From the NCBI RefSeq assembly GCF_030064065.1, contig NZ_CP125946.1, forward strand, positions 124,001-188,000: a DNA stretch of 64,000 nucleotides, written 5' to 3'. Both the position numbers and the translations under genes were made by a program. The DNA comes from Rothia sp. SD9660Na. GTDB lineage: Bacteria; Actinomycetota; Actinomycetes; Actinomycetales; Micrococcaceae. A model generated the notes under the pieces. It searched no databases and was not told the origin of the DNA. It worked only from the letters and a program-made list of their open reading frames with translations. Each line of letters opens with the position of its first letter. Positions within the stretch are counted from its first letter, which is position 1. Below are positions 7,995 through 17,296 of the stretch, piece after piece.

Positions 7995-8506
7995 TTACAT
8001 AGTATTTCTTGCTGTAGTAGTTCGTGACAGCCCGGGGGACTCTCCATGTTAAATTGTGCTTACTTTCGATCTTTGTTTTAATGTTTCTTCTAAGATTTAT
8101 TGTTCTCCCTTCTCTGTTGATCCAGTAGTGGGAGACTGGGGCGTTTGCTTGAATTTCATGGCCGGAATTTAAGTTTTTAGGGGTGTCATATAGTATTGGT
8201 GGGATCGGCTGAATATTTTTATGTCTTGTATCGTTTTCAAAAAATGAGTGTATCGACTGAATTCCTGCATCATACTGTTACTCATTTTCTGCATGAAGAA
8301 TTATTTCAGACTGTTCGGGCGTAAGCCCTGAGTTGATTAGATATTCGCTATCAATGTTCTCTTCAGTGTTTATCTCTGAATCTGTGAGTATAGAAAATTC
8401 TTGGAATGAAACTTCTTGAGCTTGAAGCATTGTTGAACTATTTGTGATAGACAATGTAATCGCGAAAAAATAAAATAAAAAACTGCCCGAAAGGTTTGGT
8501 TTTCAT
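7972..8506 (-). pseudogene. Frameshifted and stop-interrupted secreted protein gene
   Basis: ATG at 8506 starts a basic N-terminus (MKTKPFGQ). The frame then breaks in the T-rich tract near 8475-8485. In the next frame a hydrophobic signal-peptide core (FLFYFFAITLSITNSS) and an acidic region follow, up to an in-frame TAA near 8280. The same frame then continues to 7972 with a basic region (VSHYWINREGRTINLRRN). Two lesions in one frame-consistent reading indicate decay of a secreted protein of about 175 residues. The family is not recognised. Sequencing error could explain the homopolymer lesion but not easily the stop. Confidence 0.6.
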
Positions 8507-8717
8507 GGGGGATTTCCTTGAGTGCTTGGTCAGCCGTCTTTGGCTGAGACTTGGGGATCAAGAGTGAGTTCTTGTGCTTCTGACATTAATGCTAAGGTGA
8601 GGATTTGGTCAAGAAGTTATCTGAAAAAAGTTGATAGATTGTTCAAGGGTTTCCTCGGGGGTGCCCCTAGCCTGGTGGGTCTTGCTACCTGGATTTGCTA
8701 CCTGGATAGAAACGAAA

Positions 8718-8772
8718 AGCGGGGTTTCCTTCGAAACACAGTAAAGAACCGTAGCTCGAAAGAAACCCCGCC
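8718..8772. terminator. Terminator hairpin downstream of ackA
   Basis: GCGGGGTTTC (8719-8728) pairs with GAAACCCCGC (8763-8772), and the stem extends imperfectly inward. It lies just after the ackA stop. Positions 8507-8717 otherwise hold no gene I can support. Confidence 0.7.
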
Positions 8773-8795
8773 CTACAGTGGCGAAGCCCTAAAAC

Positions 8796-9935
8796 TTAGG
8801 CAACCAGGGCCTCGGTAGCCTCAGCGATAGCCTTTTCTTCGTTGGTGGGTACTACCAGTACGGGGATGGCTGAGTCTTCGGTGGAGATGAGGCGGGGCTC
8901 GTCGCCGCGTACCTTGTTGGCGTCGTCGTCCAGCTTGATGCCCAGGGCACCCAGTCGCTCAACAGCCAGCTTGCGGAACTGGTGAGAGTTCTCACCAATA
9001 CCTGCGGTAAAGACCAGGGCCTTAGCGCCACCAACAGCTACATGGTAGGCGCCAATGTACTTAGCCAGGCGGTAGGAGGTCATGTCCAGGGCCAGCTTGG
9101 CGCGCTCGTCCCCAGCTTCCATAGCCTCAACTACGGCGCGCATGTCGTTGTTGCCAGCGATAGCGAGCAGGCCGGACTCCTTGTTCAGCAGGGAGTCCAT
9201 CTTGGCGGGGGTCATTTCGGGGTCGCGCATCATGATGGAGGTCAGCACGGAGGGGTCGATGTCGCCGGAGCGGGTACCCATGACCAGGCCAGCCAGGGGG
9301 GTGTAGCCCATGGAGGTGTCCAGGCACTGACCGCCCTCAACAGCGGTGACGGACGCGCCGTTACCCAGGTGGGCAATCACGCCGTTGAAGTCGGAGCGGT
9401 CCAGGCCCAGGAAGTCAGCGGCAATGCCGGTGACGTAGTCGTGGCTGGTGCCATGGAAGCCGTAGCGGCGCACGCCGTACTTCTCCACCAGTTCTTCGGG
9501 CACAGCGTAGCGGTAGACGTGCTCGGGCATGGTGCCGTGGAAGGCGGTGTCGAAGACGGCAACCATGGGGACGCCGGGGTAGGTTTCCTGGGCAGCCTTC
9601 AGGCCCAGCACATGGGCGGGGTTGTGCAGGGGAGCCAGAGGGGAGAGCTCATCAATCTTGGCGATGACCTCGTCGGTGACCAGCACGGGCTCTGAGAAGA
9701 CGTCGCCGCCCTGAACGATGCGGTGGCCGATAGCGTCGATGGTCTTACCGTGCAGGGGCTCAACCAGGGCCTGAGCCATGATGTCGAGGGCTTCGGTGTG
9801 GGTGGGAATCTCTGCGGAGCCGATGTTCTCGACCAGGCCCTTAGCGATGACCTGGTTCTCTTCACCGGCAGCGGCGGTGTCACGCACCTGGTACTTCACA
9901 GATGAGGAACCGCAGTTAATAACGAGTACGAGCAT
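8796..9935 (-). CDS. ackA: Acetate kinase
   Basis: The 379-residue protein begins with the signature VLVINCGSSSVKY and has the later RYGFHGTSHDYV and AHLGNGASV blocks of acetate kinases. It interconverts acetyl phosphate plus ADP with acetate plus ATP in the cytoplasm. It follows pta on the same strand after 19 bases, with AAAGGA in the gap, so the pair forms the usual acetate overflow or activation operon. Slightly shorter than the common 395-400 residues, but all recognisable motifs are present. Confidence 0.96.
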   Translation of the reverse strand: MLVLVINCGSSSVKYQVRDTAAAGEENQVIAKGLVENIGSAEIPTHTEALDIMAQALVEPLHGKTIDAIGHRIVQGGDVFSEPVLVTDEVIAKIDELSPLAPLHNPAHVLGLKAAQETYPGVPMVAVFDTAFHGTMPEHVYRYAVPEELVEKYGVRRYGFHGTSHDYVTGIAADFLGLDRSDFNGVIAHLGNGASVTAVEGGQCLDTSMGYTPLAGLVMGTRSGDIDPSVLTSIMMRDPEMTPAKMDSLLNKESGLLAIAGNNDMRAVVEAMEAGDERAKLALDMTSYRLAKYIGAYHVAVGGAKALVFTAGIGENSHQFRKLAVERLGALGIKLDDDANKVRGDEPRLISTEDSAIPVLVVPTNEEKAIAEATEALVA

Positions 9936-9954
9936 GAAAGTGTTTTCCTTTAAT

Positions 9955-12066
9955 TTAGAGGGTCTGGGCCTGAATCGCGGTGATAGCTACGGTGTTGATG
10001 ATGTCATCGACGGTAGCGCCGCGGGAGAGGTCGTTGACGGGCTTGCGCAGGCCCTGCAGGACGGGGCCGACGGCTACAGCGCCGGAGGTCTGCTGCACAG
10101 CCTTGTAGGTGTTGTTGCCGGTGTTCAGGTCGGGGAAGATGAACACGGTTGCCTGGCCTGCGACCTCTGAGCCGGGGAGCTTGGAGGAGGCGATCGACAT
10201 ATTGGAGGCCGCGTCGAACTGGATGGGGCCCTCAAAGGCGAAGTCGGGGTTGGCCTCACGTAGCTTCTCGGTGGCTTCGACGACGAGTTCGACGTCGGTG
10301 CCAGAGCCGGAGGTGCCGGTGGAGTAGGAGAGCATGGCGACCTTGGGGTCAACGCCGAACTGGCGGGCGGTCTCTGCTGAAGCCTTGGCGATGTCGGCGA
10401 GCTGCTCGGAGTTGGGGTTGGGGTTCACTGCGCAGTCGCCGAAGACGAGCACGCGGTCTTCCATGAGCATGAGGAAGACGGATGAGACGACCTTGACGCC
10501 TTCGCGGGTCTTGATGAATTCCAGGGAGGGGCGGATGGTGTTGGCGGTGGTGTTCACTGCGCCGGAGACCATGCCGTCGACGATGCCCTTGTGGACGAGC
10601 ATGGTGCCGAAGTAGGAGGGGTCCATCATGCGGTTCTGGGCGCCTTCGAGGGTCATGCCCTTGTGGGCGCGCAGTTCGGCGTAGGTTTTGGCGAAGTCCT
10701 CGGTGTAGTCGTTGTTGTCGAGGTCGATGATGGTGACGCCGCGCTTGCCGTCTTCTGCGATGGGTAGGTCGATGGATTCGCGCTGGCAGATTTCTGCGAT
10801 TTTTTCGGGGTTGCCGATGAGGGTGAGGTCGCAGAAGTCGCGGCGGACGATGATGGATGCGGCGCGCAGGATACGGGGGTCGTAGCCTTCGGGCAGCACG
10901 ATGGAGCGGCGGTCGCTGCGGGCCTTTTCGATGAGGTTGTGCAGGAAGCGCAGGGGGGTCATGGTGGCGGGGCGTTCGAGTTCGAGGCGCTCGAAGAGTT
11001 CCTTTTCGTCGACGTTGCGGAACCATTCGCCGAGGGCGGTTGCGATTTTGCGGGGCTGGCCGAGGGCGAGCTGGCCGCGCACCATGGAGACGGCTCGGCC
11101 GGCTTTGAAGGTGTCGAGCTGGGTGGAGAAGACGGGGAAGGGGGCCTTTTCGACGAGCTGGCCGATGGCGGTGTCGCCCTTGAGTTCTGCGGCGAGGCCG
11201 CCGGTGAGCAGCATGCCGGAGGGGGCGGGGAAGGTGGGGGAGAGGGCGGACGCGAGGGTTGCGACCATGATGTCGGAGCGGTCGCCGGGGACGATGACGA
11301 AGTCGCCGTCGGTGAACTGGGAGAGGAAGTTGGAGACGGTCATGGCCGCGATTTTGATGTCGTGGATGTCGCGGTCGAGGAAGTCCTGGCTCATGCCCTC
11401 GTGGTTGAGGCCGAGGTTGTAGACCACTTCGGCGACGGTGGGCAGTGAGATTTCGGGCAGTTCGGGCAGGACGTAGACGGGGCGGTTGGAGGGGCCGCGC
11501 TTGACGTTCTTGAGGATTTCTTCGCGCAGTTCGGGGCGGGCGCGGTTGACCATGACGGCCAGCACGTCTACCTTGGCGCCGTGCAGTTCGGTGCGGGCGA
11601 CGTCAACGGCGTTGACGACGTCTGAGACGGTGGATTCTTGGGCGCCGACGACGGCGATGACGGGGGTGCCGAGGTCTTTGGCGAACTGGGCGTTGAGGTC
11701 GAATTCTACGGTTGCTGCGTTGTGGGAGAGCAGGTCGGTGCCGTCGACGATGATGGCGTCGCAGTGCTTGGCCATCTCGGAGTAGACGGAGACGGCGATG
11801 GATGACATTTCTTCGTGGTCGCCGGATGCGAGCAGTTCGCGGCAGCGTTCGAGGGAGACACCTCCGCGGGCCTGGGCGTCGCTGAGGTTGTATTTGGTGC
11901 GGAGCAGACGGATGAGGGGGTCCTGGGACTCGATTTCACCGGTGAAGACGGGGCGGAAGAAGCCGACGCGGTCGGTTTCTTTGAGTAGGGAGTCGAGCAG
12001 GCCGATGGCGATGAGGGACTTGCCTGTGCCCTGGTTCATTGCGGAAATGTACATGCCGTTGGTCAT
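9955..12066 (-). CDS. pta: Phosphate acetyltransferase (long form)
   Basis: A 703-residue Pta of the long type: an N-terminal BioD-like P-loop domain (YISAMNQGTGKSLIAIGL), a middle DRTGG domain (near residues 215-330) and a C-terminal catalytic PTA domain (SYSTGTSGSGTDVELV, then PDLNTGNNTYKAVQ). It interconverts acetyl-CoA and acetyl phosphate and pairs with AckA. AAGGATG upstream of the ATG at 12066 may act as ribosome-binding site. It is the first gene of the pta-ackA unit. Confidence 0.95.
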   Translation of the reverse strand: MTNGMYISAMNQGTGKSLIAIGLLDSLLKETDRVGFFRPVFTGEIESQDPLIRLLRTKYNLSDAQARGGVSLERCRELLASGDHEEMSSIAVSVYSEMAKHCDAIIVDGTDLLSHNAATVEFDLNAQFAKDLGTPVIAVVGAQESTVSDVVNAVDVARTELHGAKVDVLAVMVNRARPELREEILKNVKRGPSNRPVYVLPELPEISLPTVAEVVYNLGLNHEGMSQDFLDRDIHDIKIAAMTVSNFLSQFTDGDFVIVPGDRSDIMVATLASALSPTFPAPSGMLLTGGLAAELKGDTAIGQLVEKAPFPVFSTQLDTFKAGRAVSMVRGQLALGQPRKIATALGEWFRNVDEKELFERLELERPATMTPLRFLHNLIEKARSDRRSIVLPEGYDPRILRAASIIVRRDFCDLTLIGNPEKIAEICQRESIDLPIAEDGKRGVTIIDLDNNDYTEDFAKTYAELRAHKGMTLEGAQNRMMDPSYFGTMLVHKGIVDGMVSGAVNTTANTIRPSLEFIKTREGVKVVSSVFLMLMEDRVLVFGDCAVNPNPNSEQLADIAKASAETARQFGVDPKVAMLSYSTGTSGSGTDVELVVEATEKLREANPDFAFEGPIQFDAASNMSIASSKLPGSEVAGQATVFIFPDLNTGNNTYKAVQQTSGAVAVGPVLQGLRKPVNDLSRGATVDDIINTVAITAIQAQTL

Positions 12067-12292
12067 CTGGGTCTACATCCTTGTGGCTGTGTTTTTGTGG
12101 GTTACGGTGGCTGTGGGGCTACCGTATGTTTACTTCTGAGTTTATTCCTTTGGGTGGGCTTTAGGGGCGGCGCGGCGTGCGTTTGTGTGGTATCTCATGA
12201 GGGGCGGACGCTTGCTGACAGTTTGTGCCCGCAGGGTACGCGGGCGGGTGGTTAGGCTGGGGTCAGAAGTATCGTCTGAGAGAAAGAGTCTT

Positions 12293-12964
12293 ATGTCTGT
12301 GAAACTTACCCGCCGGGCCCTTGTGAGCGCCCTGCCCCTGCTGGGGCTGGTGGCCTGTGGTGGTTCTAGCGAGACTGCCGGTAGCGCTTCTGCTGCCGCA
12401 AGCGAGGAAGGTGCGGCGGGCGTCCGCACCGATGCTGGCTATCAGCTCAACGCGGTGACCGACGGCGCCCCCACGGTGACCCTCTACACCGATTTGCAGT
12501 GCCCCTATTGCGCTAAGGCTGACCCCAAGTACCGTGAGGCCGCTGCCGAGTTAGAGGGCACCATGAACGTGACGGTGCGCCACTTCCCGCTGTCGATGCA
12601 CGCCAACGCGGTTCCCGCCGCCCAGGCTGTGCAGGCTGCTGAGGCCCAGGGGGCCTATGTGGCGATGGCTGACCACCTCTACACCCACCAGGCTGACTGG
12701 AAGGAAATCACCGATACCGCCCAGTTTGCCACCCTCATGGGAGATTATGCTGAGGCGCTGGGCCTGGACCGTGCCCGCTTCGAATCCGATCTGCCGAGCG
12801 AAGAGGCTCTTGCCCTGATTGAGCAGGAGTATCAGGACGGCGTCGCCGCAGGTGTGAAGGGAACCCCCAGCTTCGTGGTGGAGGGCACCAAACTTGAGAA
12901 CGTCGACTCCGCCACCAGCACCGCCGACATGGTGGCGGCCTTCAAACAGGCAGCCGGGCTCTAA
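12293..12964 (+). CDS. DsbA-family thioredoxin-like lipoprotein
   Basis: The start ATG at 12293 gives a lipoprotein signal with lipobox LVAC (Cys22); an upstream ATG at 12185 would bury the signal. After an Ala/Ser linker comes a thioredoxin-fold domain with active site CPYC (Cys70-Cys73) and the cis-Pro region GVKGTPSFVVEG. Proteins of this kind form or isomerise disulfides outside the membrane in actinobacteria. The 223-residue length is normal. A nitrilase-family gene follows after 47 bases on the same strand. Confidence 0.88.
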   Translation: MSVKLTRRALVSALPLLGLVACGGSSETAGSASAAASEEGAAGVRTDAGYQLNAVTDGAPTVTLYTDLQCPYCAKADPKYREAAAELEGTMNVTVRHFPLSMHANAVPAAQAVQAAEAQGAYVAMADHLYTHQADWKEITDTAQFATLMGDYAEALGLDRARFESDLPSEEALALIEQEYQDGVAAGVKGTPSFVVEGTKLENVDSATSTADMVAAFKQAAGL

Positions 12965-13011
12965 GCGCGTTAACCTGGTCACCGCCAGCTGCGCCCTCTA
13001 GAGTTGAAGGT

Positions 13012-13827
13012 ATGAAGATAGCTCTCGCCCAGATGCTCAGTACCAAAGACGTTGCCCGCAACATCGAGACGATTCGTGAATACACGGCGCTCGCGGCAGA
13101 GCGCGGTGCCCGCCTGGTGGTCTTCCCCGAGGCGGCCATGCTCAGCTTTGGCGGTCGGCTGTATGACGATGCGGCCCAGCACGAGCTGACCTTCCGCACC
13201 GCCCTCGCTAACATCGCGCGCGAGAACTACGTGACCGTGGTGGTGGGCGGCTTCGCCCCGGTGCAGCTAGCTGACGAATGGAACCTGCGGGTCTACAACA
13301 ACCTCTACTGCTTCGACCAGAACGGGGCAGAGACTGTCTACACCAAGATGCACCTCTACGACGCCTTTGGGTTTAAAGAATCTGAGGGGGTCAAGGCCGG
13401 TGAGCAACTGGTGACCATCACCGTGGACGGCACCAAAATCGGTCTGGCTACCTGCTACGACGTGCGCTTCCCCAAGCTCTTTGCCGACTACTCCCGCGCC
13501 GGGGCGAAGGCGACGGTGGTGGCGGCGTCCTGGGCTGGGGGAGAGGGCAAGGTGAGCCAGTGGCAGATTCTGACCAGCGCTCGCGCCCTGGATTCCAACA
13601 TGTTTGTGCTGGCTGTTGACCAGGCTTCCCCCACGAGCGCTGACCCGCGGGCAGATATCACCCAGCCAACCGGCGTGGGCTATTCCCGGGCGGTTTCTCC
13701 CTTCGGCGTGACCCTGGCTGAGGCGGGTGAAGCCCCCGAAATTCTGGTGGTTGACCTTGACCTCTCTGAGGTAGACCGCGCCCGCTCCGCCCTGCCCGTT
13801 CTGGCCAACGCCAAGCTGGACTACTAG
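13012..13827 (+). CDS. Carbon-nitrogen hydrolase (nitrilase superfamily)
   Basis: A 271-residue cytoplasmic hydrolase with the Glu-Lys-Cys triad: Glu40 in VVFPEAAM, Lys near residue 112 in TKMHLYDAFG, and Cys near residue 148 in ATCYDVRFP. The KMHLYDAFG and CYDVRFP blocks resemble the Nit1/Nit2 and deaminated-glutathione amidase branch, so it may clean up a damaged metabolite or hydrolyse an omega-amide. The substrate is not certain. GAAGG lies just before the ATG. The acylphosphatase gene follows after 16 bases. Confidence 0.88.
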   Translation: MKIALAQMLSTKDVARNIETIREYTALAAERGARLVVFPEAAMLSFGGRLYDDAAQHELTFRTALANIARENYVTVVVGGFAPVQLADEWNLRVYNNLYCFDQNGAETVYTKMHLYDAFGFKESEGVKAGEQLVTITVDGTKIGLATCYDVRFPKLFADYSRAGAKATVVAASWAGGEGKVSQWQILTSARALDSNMFVLAVDQASPTSADPRADITQPTGVGYSRAVSPFGVTLAEAGEAPEILVVDLDLSEVDRARSALPVLANAKLDY

Positions 13828-13843
13828 AGAAAGATCACCTGAC

Positions 13844-14161
13844 ATGGGTTTCTTTGATATCTTCACCGATAAAGCCCCCGCCGAACCGGCCGAGGCCCAG
13901 CTTATGGCCACCGCCTACGGGCACGTGCAGGGCGTGGGTTTCCGCTGGTGGGTAGCCGGTATCGCTAAGCCCCTGGGGATGGTGGGCTACGCCAAAAATA
14001 TGGACGACGGGTCGGTTGAGATCATCGCCCAGGGCAGTGCGGACGCCTGTGAGCAGCTCCTTGCCGAACTGACCGGCGGCGATACCGCTGGTAGGGTTGA
14101 TCATGTTGACTCTGATATCACCCAGCCGGTTGGCTCCTATAAGGGGTTCGGCATCTACTAG
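13844..14161 (+). CDS. acyP: Acylphosphatase
   Basis: A 105-residue protein with the acylphosphatase signature GHVQGVGFRWW. The catalytic Arg34 and Asn52 are 18 residues apart, as in the family. It hydrolyses acyl phosphates such as acetyl phosphate or 1,3-bisphosphoglycerate. There is an N-terminal extension of about 20 residues before the core. It lies between the nitrilase-family gene and the CDF exporter, all on the same strand with short gaps. Confidence 0.92.
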   Translation: MGFFDIFTDKAPAEPAEAQLMATAYGHVQGVGFRWWVAGIAKPLGMVGYAKNMDDGSVEIIAQGSADACEQLLAELTGGDTAGRVDHVDSDITQPVGSYKGFGIY

Positions 14162-14172
14162 AAGGGCACACC

Positions 14173-15105
14173 ATGGGCCACTCCCACAGCCATGCCCACG
14201 GGCATTCCCACGGTGGCGGGGCTAACGAGCGCCGCCTTATCATTGTGGTGGTTATTGCCTGGTCACTGGTTGCCTTCCAGTTGACCGGAGCCTGGCTGAC
14301 CGGTTCTCTGGCCCTGCTCTTTGACACGGTCCACGTTTTCACCGATGCCCTGGGGGTCAGTGTTGCCCTGGCCGCCGCGCGTCTGGCCCGCCTGCCGGCG
14401 TCCTCGCGCCACACCTGGGGGTTCCGCCGGGTTGAGGTGCTCTCAGCCATGTTCCAGGCCGCTGTGCTGCTCGGGGTTGGGCTCTTTGTGCTCTACGAGG
14501 CGGTGCAGCGCCTGCTGGAACCTGCCCCCATACCCGGCCGTGAAGTGCTGATTTTCGGCGTCATTGGCCTGGTGGGCAACATTGTGATGATTGCGGTGTT
14601 GGTGGGCGGCGACCGCACCAACTTCAACATGCGGGCCGCCTTCCTGGAAGTGCTCAATGACGCCCTGGGGTCGGTGGCGGTTATTATCTCGGCCCTTATT
14701 ATCTGGCGTACCGGCTTCTACCAGGCCGACGCCCTAGTGGCTGTGCTCATCGGTCTGCTGATTATCCCGCGCACCGTCAAGCTCTTCCGCGAAACCGCCT
14801 CGGTGCTGCTGGAATCAACCCCGCGCGGGCTCGACCTCGACGAGGTACGCCGCCACCTCGAAGGCCAGCCCCACGTGGTTGCCGTGCACGACCTGCACGC
14901 CACCCAGATTTCCTCCGACCTGCCGGTGCTCACCGCCCACATCGTGCTGGACGACGAGTGCTTCACCACCGGCCACTCGGTGGAGATTCTCAAGAATCTG
15001 CAAAGCTGTGTGGCCGAGCATTTTGAGGTCTCTATTAAGCACTCCACCTTCCAGATGGAGCCGCGTTCCCTGGCCGCCGATGAAGACCTGCGGCACCTGC
15101 ACTAG
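14173..15105 (+). CDS. Cation diffusion facilitator (CDF) metal exporter
   Basis: The 310-residue protein starts with a His-rich metal-binding tail (HSHSHAHGHSHGG) and has six membrane segments. Asp/His sites appear in LFDTVHVFTDA and LNDALGSVAV, and a cytoplasmic C-terminal domain follows. CDF proteins export Zn, Co or related divalent metals in exchange for protons; the His-rich N-terminus suggests Zn. It starts 11 bases after acyP, so it may share the transcript. No metal-sensor gene is next to it. Confidence 0.9.
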   Translation: MGHSHSHAHGHSHGGGANERRLIIVVVIAWSLVAFQLTGAWLTGSLALLFDTVHVFTDALGVSVALAAARLARLPASSRHTWGFRRVEVLSAMFQAAVLLGVGLFVLYEAVQRLLEPAPIPGREVLIFGVIGLVGNIVMIAVLVGGDRTNFNMRAAFLEVLNDALGSVAVIISALIIWRTGFYQADALVAVLIGLLIIPRTVKLFRETASVLLESTPRGLDLDEVRRHLEGQPHVVAVHDLHATQISSDLPVLTAHIVLDDECFTTGHSVEILKNLQSCVAEHFEVSIKHSTFQMEPRSLAADEDLRHLH

Positions 15106-15129
15106 GTAACAGGCGCTAGGCTAGAGAGC

Positions 15130-15939
15130 ATGTCACGCACTATTCAGCTGTCCTTCTCTGGCCTGAGCGCCTCTGTTGCCCCCGACGGCTTCTCTGAGAC
15201 CGGCCGTATCCTTGAAATCGGTGGGGCGGAGCAGTCCCACGTGGACCTGGCCCACCCCGACTTCATCTTCTACGAGTACCTGCGCCGCATCGGCAACCTG
15301 GTCGACCTTCAGGGGGTACCGGGCGAACCGATCACCACCGCCCACCTGGGGGCTGGGGCGCTGACCCTGGTGCGCTACATTCAGGCCACCCGCCCCGGTT
15401 CTGCCCAGCTGGCCGTCGATATTGAGCGGGAGCTACCCGGTTTCGTGATGGAGCAGCTACCCCTGCCCGCGGGGACCAACTGCCAGATTTTGATTGAGGA
15501 CGCCGCCGCGGCTGCTCCCAGCCTAAAAGATGAGCTGGGTGCCCCTGGCGGACTTGACCTGGTCGTCCTCGATATTTTCTCGGGCTGGGAGGCCCCGCCC
15601 CACCTGACCACCGCCGAGTTTTACACCGACCTGCGTGACTCCCTGGCTCCTGCCAGTAGTGAGAGTGCGGGCGGGCTCCTGGCGGTCAACGTGGGGGACG
15701 ACGCCGGGCTGAGCTTCTTCGCGGCCCAGGCCCGAACCCTATTAGAGGTCTTTGAGCACGTCTGGTGCCTGGCCGACACCACCATGCTGAGCGGACGCTA
15801 CGCGGGCAACCTCATTCTGGTGGGCTCGCACGTGGCGCTCCCCCAGGACGCCGTCACCGGCCTGGTTGGTGCCGGGCCGCACCCGGCGTCCGCCTTGGGA
15901 ACCGACGAGCTGGTGGAACTCCTGGGGAAACTGGGCTAG
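15130..15939 (+). CDS. Spermidine-synthase-like methyltransferase-fold protein (paralogue 1)
   Basis: A 269-residue Rossmann-fold protein resembling the spermidine synthase superfamily: HLGAGALTLVRYIQ at the nucleotide site and LDLVVLDIFSGWEAPPHL as the acidic block. Actinobacteria often carry such fused-like proteins without a polyamine role, so synthase activity is unproven. A second copy lies at 26965. Both genes share the start-proximal sequence CTAGGCTAGAG, where TAGGCT is probably a -10 box 6-7 bases before the start codon (leaderless). Its stop codon overlaps the end of the decayed EamA gene on the other strand. Confidence 0.75.
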   Translation: MSRTIQLSFSGLSASVAPDGFSETGRILEIGGAEQSHVDLAHPDFIFYEYLRRIGNLVDLQGVPGEPITTAHLGAGALTLVRYIQATRPGSAQLAVDIERELPGFVMEQLPLPAGTNCQILIEDAAAAAPSLKDELGAPGGLDLVVLDIFSGWEAPPHLTTAEFYTDLRDSLAPASSESAGGLLAVNVGDDAGLSFFAAQARTLLEVFEHVWCLADTTMLSGRYAGNLILVGSHVALPQDAVTGLVGAGPHPASALGTDELVELLGKLG

Positions 15940-16400
15940 GGCGCGTCTACCTGAGCAATAGTGCTGGTGACAGGAGCGGGCTCGCCCGCTGCCCGCTTGG
16001 GGTGGGAGGTGATGGTGATGCCCATGGAGGCTACCGTCAGCAGTAGAATTGCCGTCCAGCGCAGGGCGCCGGTGTCTTGGGGGAGCAACAGCCAGCCGCC
16101 GATAGCCGCGATGCCGGGTTCTAGGCTGAGCAGAATAGAGAAGACGTTGTTGGGCAGGCGGCGCAGGGCCGCCAGCCCCGTCGATGAGTCTGCCCACGGT
16201 GGCTAGTCCAATCCAGAGGGCGTCGATAGGTCGGCGGGAGAGCACAGCTGCCAGAACCAGCGGGCCGATAAACTCCACTGAGACTGCCAGCCCCAGGGGG
16301 AGCAGCTCAATGGGGTGGTAGAAGGCCCCGTTCATGCCGGCGAAGGCAGCCCCGAGCAGGATCACGGCGGCCCATTGGGCGCCACAGTTGCCACCGTGAG
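15936..16400 (-). pseudogene. Decayed EamA/RhtA-type exporter
   Basis: Pieces of a ten-TM drug/metabolite transporter can be read on the minus strand. FAGMNGAFYHPIELLPLGLA (from about 16353 downward) continues to about 16195. After a frame change near 16180, ALRRLPNNVFSILLSLEPG and the last membrane helix follow, ending at the stop at 15936. The N-terminal helices and the middle of the protein (several helices) are missing. RhtA-like proteins export threonine/homoserine or other metabolites. The remnant is too short to fold as a transporter. Confidence 0.72.
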
Positions 16401-16481
16401 CTACCGCAGCCCGCCACGCCTAGGGCGTACACAATAGCAAGCACACTGTGTTTACAGCTATTTGCCGGTAAACTAAAAGCT

Positions 16482-17285
16482 ATGTTCAACTTCAACGCAT
16501 CTAGCGCTTTCGACGCTAACGGTCAGCCCAAGCCCGCGGTTACCCGCACTGTCGATACTGTGCTGAAGGTTCAGCGCCCCCTGATTGTTTCCATGCTCAA
16601 GAAGATGCGTGAGAAGCACCCTAACGAGACCCCCGACCAGATTGCCAAGCGCCTCGAAAAGGCCTACCTGCGCGATGTGACCGTTGGTGGCGGCGCCGTG
16701 GGCGCAACCGCCTTCGTGCCGGGTCTGGGTACTGCGGCGTCCGTTGGTCTGTCTGCCCTGGCGGTTGGCGGCTACCTGGAGCGCACCGCTATCTACGCGC
16801 AGGCTATGGCTGAGCTGCACGGCGTGCACGTAGATGACCCCGAAAAATCCCGTCTCATGGTCATGGCCATCATGCTGGGTGAGGACGGCTCCGTGCTCAT
16901 GAACTCAATCCTGGCCCATACCGGTAAGACCGGCGGTGTCTCCCGCAAGTGGGGCATGATGATGGGTTCCAAGGACTCCGGCAAGGTGTTCAGTATCGAG
17001 CGCACCATCCGCAATATGTTCATTAAGCGCTTCTTGACCCGCCAGTCCGGCGCCCTGCTTGGCCGTGCCCTGCCGTTCGGTATTGGTGCTGTGGTGGGTG
17101 GCGGTGCCAACCTGGCCCTGGGTAAGAATGTGGTCAAGTCGGTCGAGCAGACCTTCGGTGCCCTGCCCGCTGTCTTCCCCGATGCCCTTAACTCCGACCG
17201 GGCCCCCAAGTTTGAGGGTGGCAAGGGCGAGGACGCCGACACTTCCGAGGGTGCGCAGGGTGAGACCGCGCAGCTTGAGAAGTAA
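16482..17285 (+). CDS. Unknown protein with glycine-rich hydrophobic core (relative of 18362-19435)
   Basis: A 267-residue protein with a helical N-terminal part (RPLIVSMLKKMREKHPNETP), a glycine-rich hydrophobic segment (about residues 66-103) and a second one near residues 190-215. The C-terminus is acidic. It shares a block order with the product of 18362-19435: Arg/Lys-rich helix, xxLAxRLxxxFVRD-like segment, then hydrophobic stretch. I am not sure of a family; an EcsC-like or membrane-associated role is possible. TAAACT 7 bases before the ATG and no Shine-Dalgarno suggest a leaderless mRNA. The YpfJ-like protease follows after 11 bases. Confidence 0.6.
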   Translation: MFNFNASSAFDANGQPKPAVTRTVDTVLKVQRPLIVSMLKKMREKHPNETPDQIAKRLEKAYLRDVTVGGGAVGATAFVPGLGTAASVGLSALAVGGYLERTAIYAQAMAELHGVHVDDPEKSRLMVMAIMLGEDGSVLMNSILAHTGKTGGVSRKWGMMMGSKDSGKVFSIERTIRNMFIKRFLTRQSGALLGRALPFGIGAVVGGGANLALGKNVVKSVEQTFGALPAVFPDALNSDRAPKFEGGKGEDADTSEGAQGETAQLEK

Positions 17286-17296
17286 AGAGAACTGCC

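Noticed and set aside
8522..8818. A 98-codon plus-strand frame between the low-GC cluster and ackA
   Set aside because: No ribosome-binding site; it runs through the ackA terminator hairpin and into the end of ackA on the other strand.
8982..9695. A 237-codon open frame on the plus strand within ackA
   Set aside because: Low-complexity Gly/Val/His product opposite a complete acetate kinase; explained by GC-rich antisense bias.
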